A DNA stretch of 64,000 nt from Sphingobium baderi (GCF_001456115.1 NZ_CP013264.1:1568501-1632500), one strand, 5' to 3'. Positions 16,228-25,114 are shown, numbered from the stretch's first letter. Notes: generated from the letters alone by a model not told the origin. Made by a program: numbers and translations.

Positions 16228-17571
16228 ATGGCCAGACATCTTTCTAACGGCACTCTTGCCGCCTTGGCGGCTCCGGCGCTTCCAATGGCCGCACTCACCT
16301 TGCCGCTGATCATCTACCTTCCCGAATATTACGCCCATCGGCTCGGGTTGAACCTGTCGATAGTCGGCCTGATCTTTACCGTTGTACGTCTGGCAGACCT
16401 GCTTTTCGATCCATTTGCCGGTAATCTGATGGACAGGACGCGGACCCGCTTCGGGCGATTCCGGCCATGGCTGCTTCTGGGTGGCCCGCTGGTGATGCTG
16501 GGCGCTTGGGTGCTGTTCATGGCGGACGAGGGCGTGGGGCCGCTCTATCTGTCGTTGGGTCTCGTCCTGGCCTATGCAGGATATTCGATCGTCATTCTCG
16601 CGCAGATGGGGATGGGGGCGGCCATCACGCCGGATTATCGGGAGCGGTCGCGCGTGTTCGCATGGTGGCAGATCTTCAACACCCTCGGGCTTATCCTCGT
16701 CATGCTGATGCCCATCCTCTTTGCGGAACGGATCTCTGATGACAGCAGCTTTACCGTTCGTACGATGGGCTGGTTCGTGTTGGGCGCCGTTCCCGTCACC
16801 ATAGGCGTCACGCTGTTTTATGTGCGCGAGGAGAAGGCTCCGCCGCTGGCCCATGCTGCGAAGCTGCGCGATTATACTGGCCTGTTCACTTTGGGGTCTG
16901 CTCGCCTCATACTCACGACGCAACTTCTTCTTGGCCTGGGGCTGGGCATCAGTGCTTCGGTTTTCCTCTTCTTCTTCACCATGCTGAAGAAGGTGCCTTT
17001 CGAATATGTCGGACTGCAATTCGTAGGGTTCTATCTGGTCAGCATTGTCGCGGCCCCAGGTTGGTCGATGCTCGCCAACCGCATTGGCAAGCACCGTGCG
17101 CTTATGGTGGGATCGGTAGGATTTGCTGCATATATGGTGCTCATGACTGCGATGCCGCCCGGCAATCTGTGGTATTTTGGCGGCATGGCAATCCTCGGTG
17201 GAGCGGCCGCCTGCGCTGCGGACATGTTGCCCCGCTCGATCATGGCGGATGTCTCCGACGAAGATCAGTTGGTAAGCGGTCAGGACCGAACAGGTCTCCT
17301 CTTTGCCCTGCTCACCGTAACGCACAAGTTCGGGCAGGCGCTGTCGATCGGCATCGTCTATTTCGCGCTGGATTTGATCGGCTTCAGGCCCGGCAGTGCG
17401 GACAATAGTACGGCCGCGCTTTCCGGCGTGACGATCCTCTATGGCTTCGTCCCCATGTGTCTCTATCTGCTGGCGGGGTTGACCGCGCGGATGATGCGGC
17501 TGACGCCGCAGCGCCATGCAGAAATCCGTTCTGAAATCGAGGCGCGCCGAGCGATTGACAGCCGGAGTTGA
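16228..17571 (+). CDS. GPH-family (MelB-like) MFS transporter
   Basis: A 447-residue inner-membrane protein with about 12 hydrophobic segments and the glycoside-pentoside-hexuronide:cation symporter pattern. Marks are DLLFDPFAGNLMDRTRTRFGR near residues 50-72 and DYRERSRVFAWWQIF near 130-145. It should take up a glycoside or, as often in sphingomonad catabolic clusters, an aromatic or terpenoid substrate with a cation. Divergent from the paired SDR genes and convergent with an NTF2-like gene, so it probably belongs to the island's pathway. Substrate unknown. Confidence 0.88.
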   Translation: MARHLSNGTLAALAAPALPMAALTLPLIIYLPEYYAHRLGLNLSIVGLIFTVVRLADLLFDPFAGNLMDRTRTRFGRFRPWLLLGGPLVMLGAWVLFMADEGVGPLYLSLGLVLAYAGYSIVILAQMGMGAAITPDYRERSRVFAWWQIFNTLGLILVMLMPILFAERISDDSSFTVRTMGWFVLGAVPVTIGVTLFYVREEKAPPLAHAAKLRDYTGLFTLGSARLILTTQLLLGLGLGISASVFLFFFTMLKKVPFEYVGLQFVGFYLVSIVAAPGWSMLANRIGKHRALMVGSVGFAAYMVLMTAMPPGNLWYFGGMAILGGAAACAADMLPRSIMADVSDEDQLVSGQDRTGLLFALLTVTHKFGQALSIGIVYFALDLIGFRPGSADNSTAALSGVTILYGFVPMCLYLLAGLTARMMRLTPQRHAEIRSEIEARRAIDSRS

Positions 17572-17607
17572 ACTATCGTCCGCCGGATAAAACTGAAAGA
17601 TTGGCGT

Positions 17608-18006
17608 TCAGGAAGGAGTGAAATCAATCGGTGGAAGCGACAGGCCATCCATATATTCGTCACATCGCGTGATCTGCTGGCCTCTTGTGTGGAAGACCAT
17701 GGCAAAGGGTACGTCGTTGCGGGTGACTCCGTTAACTGTGATGTCCGCCTTGCACCGCTGTAACACCCTGTTATCGTTCATGGGCGTAAGCTCGATATCC
17801 TTGAAGCGTATCCGCATGACCTTGAGTGCTTCGACGAGCATGTCGAATTCTTCGTCCTTGTTCAGTTCCTTCCGCACTGTGGCATGCCATTGGATGAAGT
17901 CGTCCGCCGCGACCGACTTCATGCCGTCGAGGTCGCGCTCTCCCCAATAATGATTCCACTTTTCTACGGCTGCAATCGCTTCGGACCTGCCTGATGCGTC
18001 GTTCAT
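17608..18006 (-). CDS. NTF2/SnoaL-like protein
   Basis: 132 residues with the NTF2 fold pattern (WNHYWGERDLDGM at 17-29, DDFIQWH, and the end block MVFHTRGQQITRCDEYMD). It is a paralogue of the adjacent gene 18043-18453, with the shared block VFHTRG followed by a cysteine-acidic-x-Tyr-x-Asp motif. The fold is used by small isomerases, cyclases, dehydratases and epoxide hydrolases, and also by oxygenase small subunits. The gap to the upstream paralogue is 36 bases. No catalytic assignment is possible from sequence alone. Confidence 0.8.
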   Translation of the reverse strand: MNDASGRSEAIAAVEKWNHYWGERDLDGMKSVAADDFIQWHATVRKELNKDEEFDMLVEALKVMRIRFKDIELTPMNDNRVLQRCKADITVNGVTRNDVPFAMVFHTRGQQITRCDEYMDGLSLPPIDFTPS

Positions 18007-18042
18007 GAAGAAGATCCTTCAAACTAATATTATGGAACGAGT

Positions 18043-18453
18043 TTAGAAGAAGCGGACCCCTTTCGGCCATTCCAGCTTCGGCAAGCCGGTGCTGTCGAGA
18101 TATGTCTCGCATCGCGAAACCCGACGACCGCGCGTGTGAAAGACGAGCAGCATCGGAATGCCGCGGAAATTGCCCTGATCCGTATCGAATGATGCCAGAT
18201 GCTGCTGAACCACGCCAAAAGATGTCAGATTTCGGCGCACATCATAATATTGGTTGTTACGCGTTACTGTCGTCAACCAATGGAAAGATTTGATCGCTGC
18301 TGCATGGGGGACTTCGATATGGTCGCAATTGTTCCACAAGACGAAGTCGCCGGTCAGAAAAGTGGCCTTGCGATCAATGTCATGCGCCAACCATGATGAG
18401 GTGAACCCCTCTACCGCGGCTGTCGCGTCGGCTTTATCCACAAGCGTGTTCAT
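18043..18453 (-). CDS. NTF2/SnoaL-like protein
   Basis: 136 residues, NTF2-like, first of a paralogous pair. The block VFHTRGRRVSRCETYLD near the C-terminus matches its neighbour at 17608-18006. The pair and the NTF2-like gene at 10679 give the island three such proteins. The order (two NTF2-like genes downstream of a GntR regulator on the same strand, with a 276-base gap) suggests a separate promoter. Confidence 0.8.
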   Translation of the reverse strand: MNTLVDKADATAAVEGFTSSWLAHDIDRKATFLTGDFVLWNNCDHIEVPHAAAIKSFHWLTTVTRNNQYYDVRRNLTSFGVVQQHLASFDTDQGNFRGIPMLLVFHTRGRRVSRCETYLDSTGLPKLEWPKGVRFF

Positions 18454-18729
18454 TCCTTCTCCTCTCCGGCGGCGAGCAACCTGGCGTCGAATGCCATGTT
18501 GACACCCTCGTTCTGGTCCTCATGCTCTGCGTTGCCTGCTTGTCCCGGCAGGTTATCGCTATTCATTGGCGTTCGTGGCCAGCACGCTGACATTGCGACT
18601 TCCAGATCACCGCCGGAGGAGCATCATTCCAGTATTGCCATCACATTATGCACGATATGTTGCATCGTCCAGCGAAATTCCAGCGGCTTGCGCGAGCGTT
18701 CAGGCTCCAACGACGTTTCTTTCCGACAG

Positions 18730-19482
18730 CTACGTTGTTCGTCGCCGTCGCCGCCGCGGGGCTGCGCCATCCTTGCCGGGAAGGGGCGCTTCAAGGTTCG
18801 ATTCAATGAAATCCACCACTTTGTGATGGGTTTCGCTCCAGAGCGTGGCGGCTTTGACGACATCGCGTTCAATGATGGCATCGATGAATTTCCGGTAGTC
18901 TTCATGCAGGCCACGTTCGAACATCGCGAGCTGGAGAAATGTCTGCCGGTAGCGGAGTTGTTGGGCGTAAAGCAGCGACCACGACCAGAGCAGCCATTTG
19001 TTGTCGCAGCAGGAGAATAGAGTGCGGTGGAACTGCTCGCGATGCTGGACATAGGAATTCATGCTGGCCGGTACGTCGCATGCCTCGCTCAGTATGCGGG
19101 AAGCGATGTGATAAGAGGACAGCAGGGCACCTTCCCACGCATAATCGCCATTTTTCACCGAAGAATCGAGCAATGTCAGCTCGATCGTCAGGCATGCATT
19201 CGCTAACTCGCGATAGCCCTCCGCCGAAACGGGGGCGGCGCGGAAGCCGCTATTGCGTTCTATCGTAACCAGTTCCTCGGCGGCCAGCCGCGACAATCCT
19301 TCCCGCACCGCGGCTTGGCTGACACCCAGATCGCGTTGCAGTTGCGAGATGTTGAGTCGTGAACCCGGCGGCAACTGGCACGATATCAACGCCGCGCGCA
19401 TCTCGACATAGGCGCGATGCGTGACGCTTCGATCCACCGCCGCATCACCCGCAGAACTGTGCGCTACCGAATTTTCGTACAT
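18730..19482 (-). CDS. GntR-family regulator with FCD domain
   Basis: A 250-residue regulator. The N-terminal winged helix spans about residues 20-90 (LPPGSRLNISQLQRDLGVSQ, AAVREGLSRLAAEELV). The C-terminal FCD domain (about 95-235) has histidines that can bind a metal (HREQFHR, ETHHK). FCD regulators usually sense organic acids and repress the catabolic operon next to them. It starts only four bases after the alpha/beta hydrolase stop, so it is co-transcribed with the hydrolase and epoxide hydrolase. The arginine-rich tail is unusual. Operator candidates are the AT-rich palindromes in the island. Confidence 0.9.
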   Translation of the reverse strand: MYENSVAHSSAGDAAVDRSVTHRAYVEMRAALISCQLPPGSRLNISQLQRDLGVSQAAVREGLSRLAAEELVTIERNSGFRAAPVSAEGYRELANACLTIELTLLDSSVKNGDYAWEGALLSSYHIASRILSEACDVPASMNSYVQHREQFHRTLFSCCDNKWLLWSWSLLYAQQLRYRQTFLQLAMFERGLHEDYRKFIDAIIERDVVKAATLWSETHHKVVDFIESNLEAPLPGKDGAAPRRRRRRTT

Positions 19483-19486
19483 TCAA

Positions 19487-20215
19487 TCAGAGCCTCGGTC
19501 GCAGAAATTCCACCGCACGTTCGGGTGCGCCGACGATGAAGGCGTGGTCGATTTCCGGCCCCATCGTTTCGACATTCCAGCCAAGCTTGCGGGCTTTTTC
19601 ATGCTGCGGTTCCATAACATCGCCGACAATACCCAGATAATCGACAGGCTTGTCAATAGCGTCACCACCGCTGGTCACTGGGCTGACCATACAGCGCAAG
19701 GGCATGTCGCTCAGGTGGGCCAACATCCATTCTTGCCGCTCGGTTGTCATTTTCATCGGCTTGTCTTGAGCGGCCGTCCGCTGCATCTCCGCAACGCCGG
19801 TTCCGATGGCGCCTTTGCCTGATGCAAGCAAGGCGTTGAGCCCCATGGCCTCTTCGTTCGACATATAGCCCATGGCCTCGCCAACGCTCTTGCCCGCTTC
19901 GGGGACGATCCCGTCAAAATATACGACGCGGCGGATGCGATCGCCGGCGCGAGCGATCACGCCCGGAGCTACGGACCCGCCATAGCTGAAGGGGACAAGC
20001 ACGACATCGCGGACGTCTTCAAAGGTCAGCATGTTCACTATATCCGTCACGTGCACCTCATGGGTCACGTCACGGCTGATCAGGTGTGAACGTTCGCCGA
20101 AACCGGTGAAGGTTGGCGTCAATATATGGTGACCTTCGCCGCGCAGTGTGGTGGCGATCTCATTCCACACCCATCCGCCCATGCCGCCGCCATGAAGAAA
20201 AACTATATTGGCCAT
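19487..20215 (-). CDS. Alpha/beta-fold hydrolase
   Basis: A 242-residue alpha/beta hydrolase of the small esterase/hydroxynitrile-lyase-like type. HGGGMGG (residues 8-14) forms the oxyanion site; the nucleophile is S77 in FSYGG, with F in place of the usual G-H before it; the histidine is in IDHAF near the C-terminus. The frame opens at 20245, but ATG 20215 is the better start: the fold begins there, AAAGG precedes it, and it leaves a 13-base gap to the epoxide hydrolase stop. It should cleave an ester or C-C bond. It is in one unit with the epoxide hydrolase and the GntR regulator. Confidence 0.87.
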   Translation of the reverse strand: MANIVFLHGGGMGGWVWNEIATTLRGEGHHILTPTFTGFGERSHLISRDVTHEVHVTDIVNMLTFEDVRDVVLVPFSYGGSVAPGVIARAGDRIRRVVYFDGIVPEAGKSVGEAMGYMSNEEAMGLNALLASGKGAIGTGVAEMQRTAAQDKPMKMTTERQEWMLAHLSDMPLRCMVSPVTSGGDAIDKPVDYLGIVGDVMEPQHEKARKLGWNVETMGPEIDHAFIVGAPERAVEFLRPRL

Positions 20216-20228
20216 TGTCTCATACCTT

Positions 20229-21455
20229 TCAGCGGATTGATCCACAGCGGTCGCGCGTTGGTTTGGGCAGTTCCTCGGTCAGTCTGGTTTTGGCGCCCCG
20301 GGTCGATTGATTGCGAAAGAAAGCGCGCACCACGCGCAGAAAATCTTCCTTACGCTGAAAAGCTGCGAAATGGCCCCCTGCGGGCAAGTCCTCCCATAGG
20401 TGGATATTGGGGTAGTTCCATTCGACCAGCGCCCGCGGCCAGCGGAATGGTTCGCCTGCAAATCTTGCAACCCCGGTGGGGATCTCGACGCGGGAATGGG
20501 TATATTGGGTGCGATAATTATTCTCGTGATAGAGCCGGAAACTGGACCCTGCGGTGCCGGTAAACCAATAGACGCTTAAATTGTCGAGAAGATGGTCGAT
20601 GTCGAACGCATCCTCTAGATTCCCGCCATGATCGGTCCACGACCAGAATTTGTCGATGATCCAACCAGCCAGCCCGGCAGGGGAATCGTTCATGGCGACG
20701 GCGAGCGTCTGTGGGCGGGTTGTCTGGATCTGGGCATAGGCGCCATCGATCATCAGGTGATGACGCAATTGATCCAATTCGTGCTGATCCGCTATACTCA
20801 ACCCCTCGACCGGGAGCATGGGATTGGCATTGCCGCCTGGCGCCATGTTTATATGCAAAGCCGCGACATTTTGCGGGAAATCCTGCGCCATGCGACTGGT
20901 TGTCAGAGATCCCCAGTCCCCACCTTGCGCGAAATAGCGTTCATACCCGAGCGCGCGCATGATGGCGTTCATCATGGAGGCTGCCTTGGCGATGTTCACA
21001 CCATGATTGCGCGTAGGCCCCGAGAAACCATATCCCGGCAGCGAAGGCACCACGACGTGGAAGGCGTCGGCCGGATCGCCGCCATGCGCCTCCGGGTCCG
21101 ACAGCGGCCCGATCAGATCGAGAAATTCGACCACTGAGCCCGGCCAGCCGTGAACGAGTATCAGTGGCCGCGCTGTCGGCACCCTGGATGGCACATGATA
21201 GAAATGGAGGCGCTCGCCCTCTATTTCAGACACATATTGTGGCCAGGCATTAAGGCGGGTGACATGGCCGTCGAAGTCGAAATCATGCTGCCAATAATCG
21301 CACAGTTTTTTGAGATATGCCCCGTCAACGCCATAACTCCAGTCCGAACCCGGTAGCCAGTCTGGCCAGCGTGTCTGCGCCAGGCGGTTACGCAAATCCG
21401 CAACCTCGTTCTCTGACAAGCTTGCGTGAAATGCTTGTATGGCGATGTCATTCAT
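20229..21455 (-). CDS. Epoxide hydrolase (microsomal-type alpha/beta hydrolase)
   Basis: A 408-residue epoxide hydrolase with the N-terminal EHN domain of the microsomal/juvenile-hormone group. HGWPGS (102-107) is the oxyanion motif, D180 in GGDWGS the nucleophile, Y309 a likely epoxide-binding tyrosine, and H362 in GGHFAAF the general base. It should open an epoxide to a vicinal diol. This fits an upstream flavin or Rieske monooxygenase that makes the epoxide. It is the first gene of a minus-strand unit with the alpha/beta hydrolase and GntR, and is divergent from the ABM gene. Confidence 0.93.
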   Translation of the reverse strand: MNDIAIQAFHASLSENEVADLRNRLAQTRWPDWLPGSDWSYGVDGAYLKKLCDYWQHDFDFDGHVTRLNAWPQYVSEIEGERLHFYHVPSRVPTARPLILVHGWPGSVVEFLDLIGPLSDPEAHGGDPADAFHVVVPSLPGYGFSGPTRNHGVNIAKAASMMNAIMRALGYERYFAQGGDWGSLTTSRMAQDFPQNVAALHINMAPGGNANPMLPVEGLSIADQHELDQLRHHLMIDGAYAQIQTTRPQTLAVAMNDSPAGLAGWIIDKFWSWTDHGGNLEDAFDIDHLLDNLSVYWFTGTAGSSFRLYHENNYRTQYTHSRVEIPTGVARFAGEPFRWPRALVEWNYPNIHLWEDLPAGGHFAAFQRKEDFLRVVRAFFRNQSTRGAKTRLTEELPKPTRDRCGSIR

Positions 21456-21696
21456 AAGGTTTCAACGATAAGAAATTGAGCCGCCACACAGCATATGTCG
21501 ATCCCGTTTAAGCAGCGGGCGCCCTTGCTCGTCTCTGATCCTGACTGGTTCATTTCGCCTCCGGGAGTTATCGCAGGTAACGTATCGTCAACAATATGTC
21601 GTTGCGGCTGCAAATGCCGTGGCTCATTAGGCATTGGATACGCCTTCCTCAGCTTGAAAGGGGAGGTTTCCGGCGAGCCGTTCTCAGGAGAAGAAT

Positions 21697-21984
21697 ATGG
21701 CCATGATGCGTTCCTATATAATGATCGCCGCACCCGGGCAGATTGACATTCTCGAGCAAGCCTTGCGAGAACTTGCGGCGAAGATATCGGCCTGCGATGG
21801 CACTGAAGGAACCGAATTGTATCAGGACCTCGATCATCCCGAGCACCTGACTTTCCTGGAGCGCTGGACCTCGCCTGAGGCACAGGAGGCTGCCGGCAAG
21901 GTCCTCGGCAAGGAGGCGTTCGCGCCTATCATGGCTGCACTTGCCGCTCCTCCGACCGCGACGTCGCTCGGCCGGCTGATCTGA
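21697..21984 (+). CDS. ABM-domain (antibiotic biosynthesis/quinol monooxygenase-like) protein
   Basis: 95 residues in the pattern of dimeric ferredoxin-like ABM proteins: an MMRSYIMIAAPGQ start strand, ELYQDLDHPEHLTFLERW in the middle, and SPEAQEA. Family members are cofactor-free oxygenases acting on quinols, or haem-degrading enzymes. CTCAGGAGAAGAAT before the ATG is a good ribosome site. It lies between the divergent epoxide hydrolase gene and the insertion sequence. Activity is a family-level guess. Confidence 0.8.
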   Translation: MAMMRSYIMIAAPGQIDILEQALRELAAKISACDGTEGTELYQDLDHPEHLTFLERWTSPEAQEAAGKVLGKEAFAPIMAALAAPPTATSLGRLI

Positions 21985-22072
21985 GCGCCGGAGGAGATGC
22001 GAGGCGATTGCTGTTGAGGTTGTGTATCAGGGCCACCGGAGCTGTCCTCACTCGGCAGCTTCCGTAACAGGC

Positions 22073-22087
22073 CGTTGACGAAGTCGG
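22073..22087 (+). repeat. Left inverted repeat of the IS
   Basis: CGTTGACGAAGTCGG; the partner on the other strand at the right end reads CGGTGACGAAGTCGG, with one mismatch. Confidence 0.65.
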
Positions 22088-22136
22088 CGGTGGCTGATTC
22101 AGTGCGGCAGTGGGATTGTCTGGCGGGTTAGCGGCG

Positions 22137-23501
22137 ATGGCGATGGGGCGTGATAGCGAGGTCCAGTCCGATTTGATCGTGACGTGGGCGGAGATACCGC
22201 GTTCACCGGGGCATGTTTTCTACGACAAGCTCCAGAAGCTGCTGGCCGAGGCGGGCTTCGATGGCTTTGTCGAGAAGACGTGCAAGCCCTATTATGCGCC
22301 GCGGATGGGAGCCCCGTCGCTGCCGCCGGGCCGCTATTTCCGCATGCTGCTGATCGGCTATTTCGAGGGCATCGACAGCGAACGCGGGATTGTCTGGCGC
22401 TGTTCGGATTCGCTGTCGCTGCGGGAGTTCCTGCGACTGTCGAGCCGCGACAAGGTCCCTGATCATAGCTGGTTGTCGAAGACGCGGAGCCGCCTGCCGC
22501 ACGAGGTACATGACCAGATCTTCGGCTGGGTACTGGCCCTCGTCGCCGGGCACGATCTGGTGAAAGGCGAGCGGATCGGCGTCGATGGCTCGACCATGGA
22601 GGCGAACGCCGCGCTGCGTACCATCGTGCGGCGTGACAATGGCGAGACCTACCGCGAGATGCTGGTGCGCATGGCGCAAGAGAGCGGCATCGACACGCCG
22701 ACGATCGACGACCTTGTCCGGCTCGATCGCAAACGCAAGGGCAAGAAGCTGTCGAATGCGGACTGGGCGAGCAAGACCGATCCCGACGCGAAGGTCGCGC
22801 GGATGAAGAACGGCTCGACGCGTCTGGCCTACAAGCCCGAACACGCGGTCGATCTCGACACGGGTGTTATCGTGGCAGCGCCGATCCACCCGGCCGACAA
22901 GGGCGACACGACAACGCTCGACGCCACGCTGGAGACGGCAGCACGCAACCTCGCCGACATTGGCCTGGCGCCGACGTCCGGGGATCCCTGCGATCTTGTG
23001 ACCGATAAAGGCTATCATTCGCGCGAGCTCCTCAAGGGTCTCGACGGCGACATCTGGAAGACGCGCATCGCCGAGCCGGCACCGCCGAATGGATATCTGC
23101 GCTGGCACGGCGACGAGGCTGCCCAGAAGGCCGTCTACGCCAATCGGTCTCGCCTGAAATCCGCCGTCGGACGCAAGGCGATGCGCAAGCGTGGTGAGAT
23201 GGTCGAGCGTAGCTTTGCCCACGTCCTGGATCGCGGCGGCATGCGCCGCGCGTGGCTGCGCGGGCGCGAGAATGTTCACAAGCGTTATTTGATCCACGTC
23301 GCCGGGTTCAATCTTGGCATTCTCATGCGCGCCCTGTTCGGTTGCGGCACTCCGAGGGGCGCCAGGGGCGCATCCAAGGCATTCTTGTTCGTAGTTCAGA
23401 CCGATGTTGCGCTCGTCATCGCCCTCGTCGCCGAGTTCGACGGAGAAAGGGCCATGCTCCTCATCGTTTTTACCCCTGAAGGCGCTGACAGACCCGGCTG
23501 A
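22137..23501 (+). CDS. Transposase, IS1182/IS5-like DDE type
   Basis: A 454-residue DDE transposase. It starts with a DUF772-type N-terminus (FYDKLQKLLAEAGFDGFVE, LPPGRYFRMLLIGYFEGIDS). The catalytic triad is likely D in GVDGSTMEANA, D in LVTDKGYHS, and E in RGEMVERSFAH. It ends with the usual NLGILMRALFG-GTPRG region and a variable tail. The frame is intact, so the element may be active. ATG 22137 or 22143 are possible starts; a GTG at 22110 extends the frame. The gene reads towards the luciferase-like gene on the opposite strand and overlaps its last 32 bases. Confidence 0.92.
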   Translation: MAMGRDSEVQSDLIVTWAEIPRSPGHVFYDKLQKLLAEAGFDGFVEKTCKPYYAPRMGAPSLPPGRYFRMLLIGYFEGIDSERGIVWRCSDSLSLREFLRLSSRDKVPDHSWLSKTRSRLPHEVHDQIFGWVLALVAGHDLVKGERIGVDGSTMEANAALRTIVRRDNGETYREMLVRMAQESGIDTPTIDDLVRLDRKRKGKKLSNADWASKTDPDAKVARMKNGSTRLAYKPEHAVDLDTGVIVAAPIHPADKGDTTTLDATLETAARNLADIGLAPTSGDPCDLVTDKGYHSRELLKGLDGDIWKTRIAEPAPPNGYLRWHGDEAAQKAVYANRSRLKSAVGRKAMRKRGEMVERSFAHVLDRGGMRRAWLRGRENVHKRYLIHVAGFNLGILMRALFGCGTPRGARGASKAFLFVVQTDVALVIALVAEFDGERAMLLIVFTPEGADRPG

Positions 23502-24582
23502 AAACCGACTTCGTCACCGCGCTGGTAAGCCTCTTTGCAAAGCTCCCGGTGTCCCATGCCTGAACCTTCGGCAGCACCTCCTTGCCGAACAACTCGAGGG
23601 ATGCGCGCTGTTGTTCGGGTGAGCCGACCACGAACGGCAAATCGCAGACGCCGACGCCAATGTCGCGCAAGGTCTGGAACTTTTCGATGAGCGTGTCGGG
23701 CGATCCCACGAAATAGGGCTTGGCAACCAGATCGAGGACCGGAGGACCGCCCAGCGTGGCCGACTGCAATTTGCCCTGCTCCTCGGCCTGCTGGCCGAAG
23801 AAGCTCTCCAGATCGGCATAGGCCTGCTGATCGCTGGGCGCGCAATAAATGATTCCGCGATAGATTACGTGATTGGGCGTAGGCTCCCAACCTTCCTTGG
23901 CGCATTCGGCGCGATAGAGGCCGATCCACTTCTTCACGACTTCTGGCGGCGCGAAGGAAAAACCGATACCGATCCGGCGCTTTGCAGAAAATACTACCGA
24001 ATCCTCACTATTCCCCGATCCGAATACTGGAGGATGCGGCTGCTGCGTAATACGCGGCCAGATCGACACGGTATCGAATTTATACTGATCGCCCTTCCAG
24101 GAAAATGGCTTTTCGGAAGTCCAGGCCTTCAAAATGAGATCAATGCCTTCCTGCGTCATCTTCTTGGTCAGTTCGGCCGGCGTATCGTAGGTTTTATGCT
24201 CGTTCGGTGTGCCCCGCAGGAACAGGACTTCCATGCGCCCACCACTCAAGGCGTCGAGCATGGCGACTTCTTCAGCGAGCCGGATCGGATTGTTCAGCGG
24301 CACGAGCGGGCCAAGCAGGGCGACACGCGCACGCTTGGTGCGCTGAATGATCGCAGATGCCATGATCATCGGATTCGGCGTCATCTGGTAAGGCGCGTAA
24401 TGATGCTCAGAGACGCTGATCCAATCGAAGCCGAGACGTTCAGCAAGTTCGACCATGTCGAGATATCGTGCATAGGATCTCTGCGCCACATCCGGCCTGC
24501 AGAACTCCGGAGATGCGGGCCAAATCTCTATCCCGGGCGCCGGCCCATCATATCCGGTCATGCAAAGATATGATAGCTTCAT
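23470..24582 (-). CDS. LLM-class (luciferase-like) flavin-dependent monooxygenase, 3' end altered by IS
   Basis: 370 residues, bacterial-luciferase-like TIM barrel. Marks: MKLSYLCMTGYDGP start, LAERLGFDWISVSEHHYAPY near 48-67, RLAEEVAMLDALSGGRMEVLFLRGTPNEH, and VFGSGNSEDSV. It should use reduced FMN (from a separate reductase) and oxygen to oxidise or cleave a carbon skeleton. The last ~15 residues (from VTKSVF) are encoded by the end of the insertion sequence, so the native C-terminus is lost or replaced. The barrel itself looks complete, so activity may remain. The promoter side holds the 11-mer ATCATGCACGA also found upstream of the TonB gene. Confidence 0.88.
   Translation of the reverse strand: MKLSYLCMTGYDGPAPGIEIWPASPEFCRPDVAQRSYARYLDMVELAERLGFDWISVSEHHYAPYQMTPNPMIMASAIIQRTKRARVALLGPLVPLNNPIRLAEEVAMLDALSGGRMEVLFLRGTPNEHKTYDTPAELTKKMTQEGIDLILKAWTSEKPFSWKGDQYKFDTVSIWPRITQQPHPPVFGSGNSEDSVVFSAKRRIGIGFSFAPPEVVKKWIGLYRAECAKEGWEPTPNHVIYRGIIYCAPSDQQAYADLESFFGQQAEEQGKLQSATLGGPPVLDLVAKPYFVGSPDTLIEKFQTLRDIGVGVCDLPFVVGSPEQQRASLELFGKEVLPKVQAWDTGSFAKRLTSAVTKSVFSRVCQRLQG
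23505..23519 (-). repeat. Right inverted repeat of the IS
   Basis: Reads CGGTGACGAAGTCGG on the minus strand and lies inside the 3' end of the luciferase-like gene. Confidence 0.65.
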
Positions 24583-25114
24583 CTGCCTCTCCTGATGTCA
24601 TTTCGAGAGGGACGTTTTACCCTTTTTTCGGGAAATGCAAGGAAATTATGCACAAATGGTATATCATGCACGATTATGCGTGGGGTGCCATTGCTGATGC
24701 CCAACGTCGCGAGTGGAGCAGGGAGTGCAAAAACACGCTTCTCCTCCGAATCGCATATGCATATTTCGGTACATTGGCTCTGGTTCGGAAACGCGATTTG
24801 ATGGCCAGATCACGAACGTGTGGACTTGGCTCTGTCCGGATCGAGATGTGCCCGTTGGACATCGGGGAGGAGTAGCAATTTGGGTTGACCGACCGATTTC
24901 GGTCAACGGCTGCTTCCTGCCATTACAAAGTTTCGGCAATGTCCCGTGCTGCGTCATTGCTGTCATCGCTGGATTCACGCAATTGTTTGATAGCAGTCTG
25001 GTTCCACGCTCGACCTCGCGAGAATGGAGCGAACATGAGCGATTTTACTCCAACGTGGTGATCATTCGGCGAAGCGATCGGCAACTTAGAAACCACGATC
25101 AGCTCGCTCGCTCT
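24583..25114. other. Gene-free stretch upstream of the LLM gene
   Basis: About 530 bases without a recognisable gene between two minus-strand genes. It must carry the LLM promoter. Visible signals are ATGGTATATCAT at 24656-24667 (near-palindromic), two copies of ATGCAC flanking it, and the 11-mer ATCATGCACGA at 24663-24673. A 156-codon plus-strand frame (24713-25183) shows no recognisable protein and overlaps the DUF1993 gene. Confidence 0.5.
24656..24673. promoter_or_regulatory. Candidate operator upstream of the LLM gene
   Basis: ATGGTATATCAT is close to a palindrome and runs into ATCATGCACGA, an 11-mer found also at 3822-3832 upstream of the TonB receptor. FCD-type GntR proteins often bind sites of the TGGTATACCA kind, which this resembles. 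The repeat upstream of two island genes hints at a shared regulator. Confidence 0.35.

Larger units (their letters stand above)
22073..23519 (+). mobile_element. IS1182-like insertion sequence
   Basis: About 1.45 kb holding one transposase gene, bounded by the inverted repeats CGTTGACGAAGTCGG (22073-22087) and its partner at 23505-23519 (14 of 15 matching in inverted orientation). No clear target duplication is visible, so the exact edges are tentative by a few bases. It has inserted between the ABM gene and the luciferase-like gene and supplies the last codons of the latter. Confidence 0.75.

Noticed and set aside
16111..17517. 468-codon minus-strand frame opposite the GPH transporter
   Set aside because: Charged, repetitive shadow of the GC-rich transporter gene; the plus-strand frame has the clear transporter motifs.
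22203..23297. 364-codon minus-strand frame opposite the transposase
   Set aside because: Antisense shadow; the sense frame has all DDE transposase marks.
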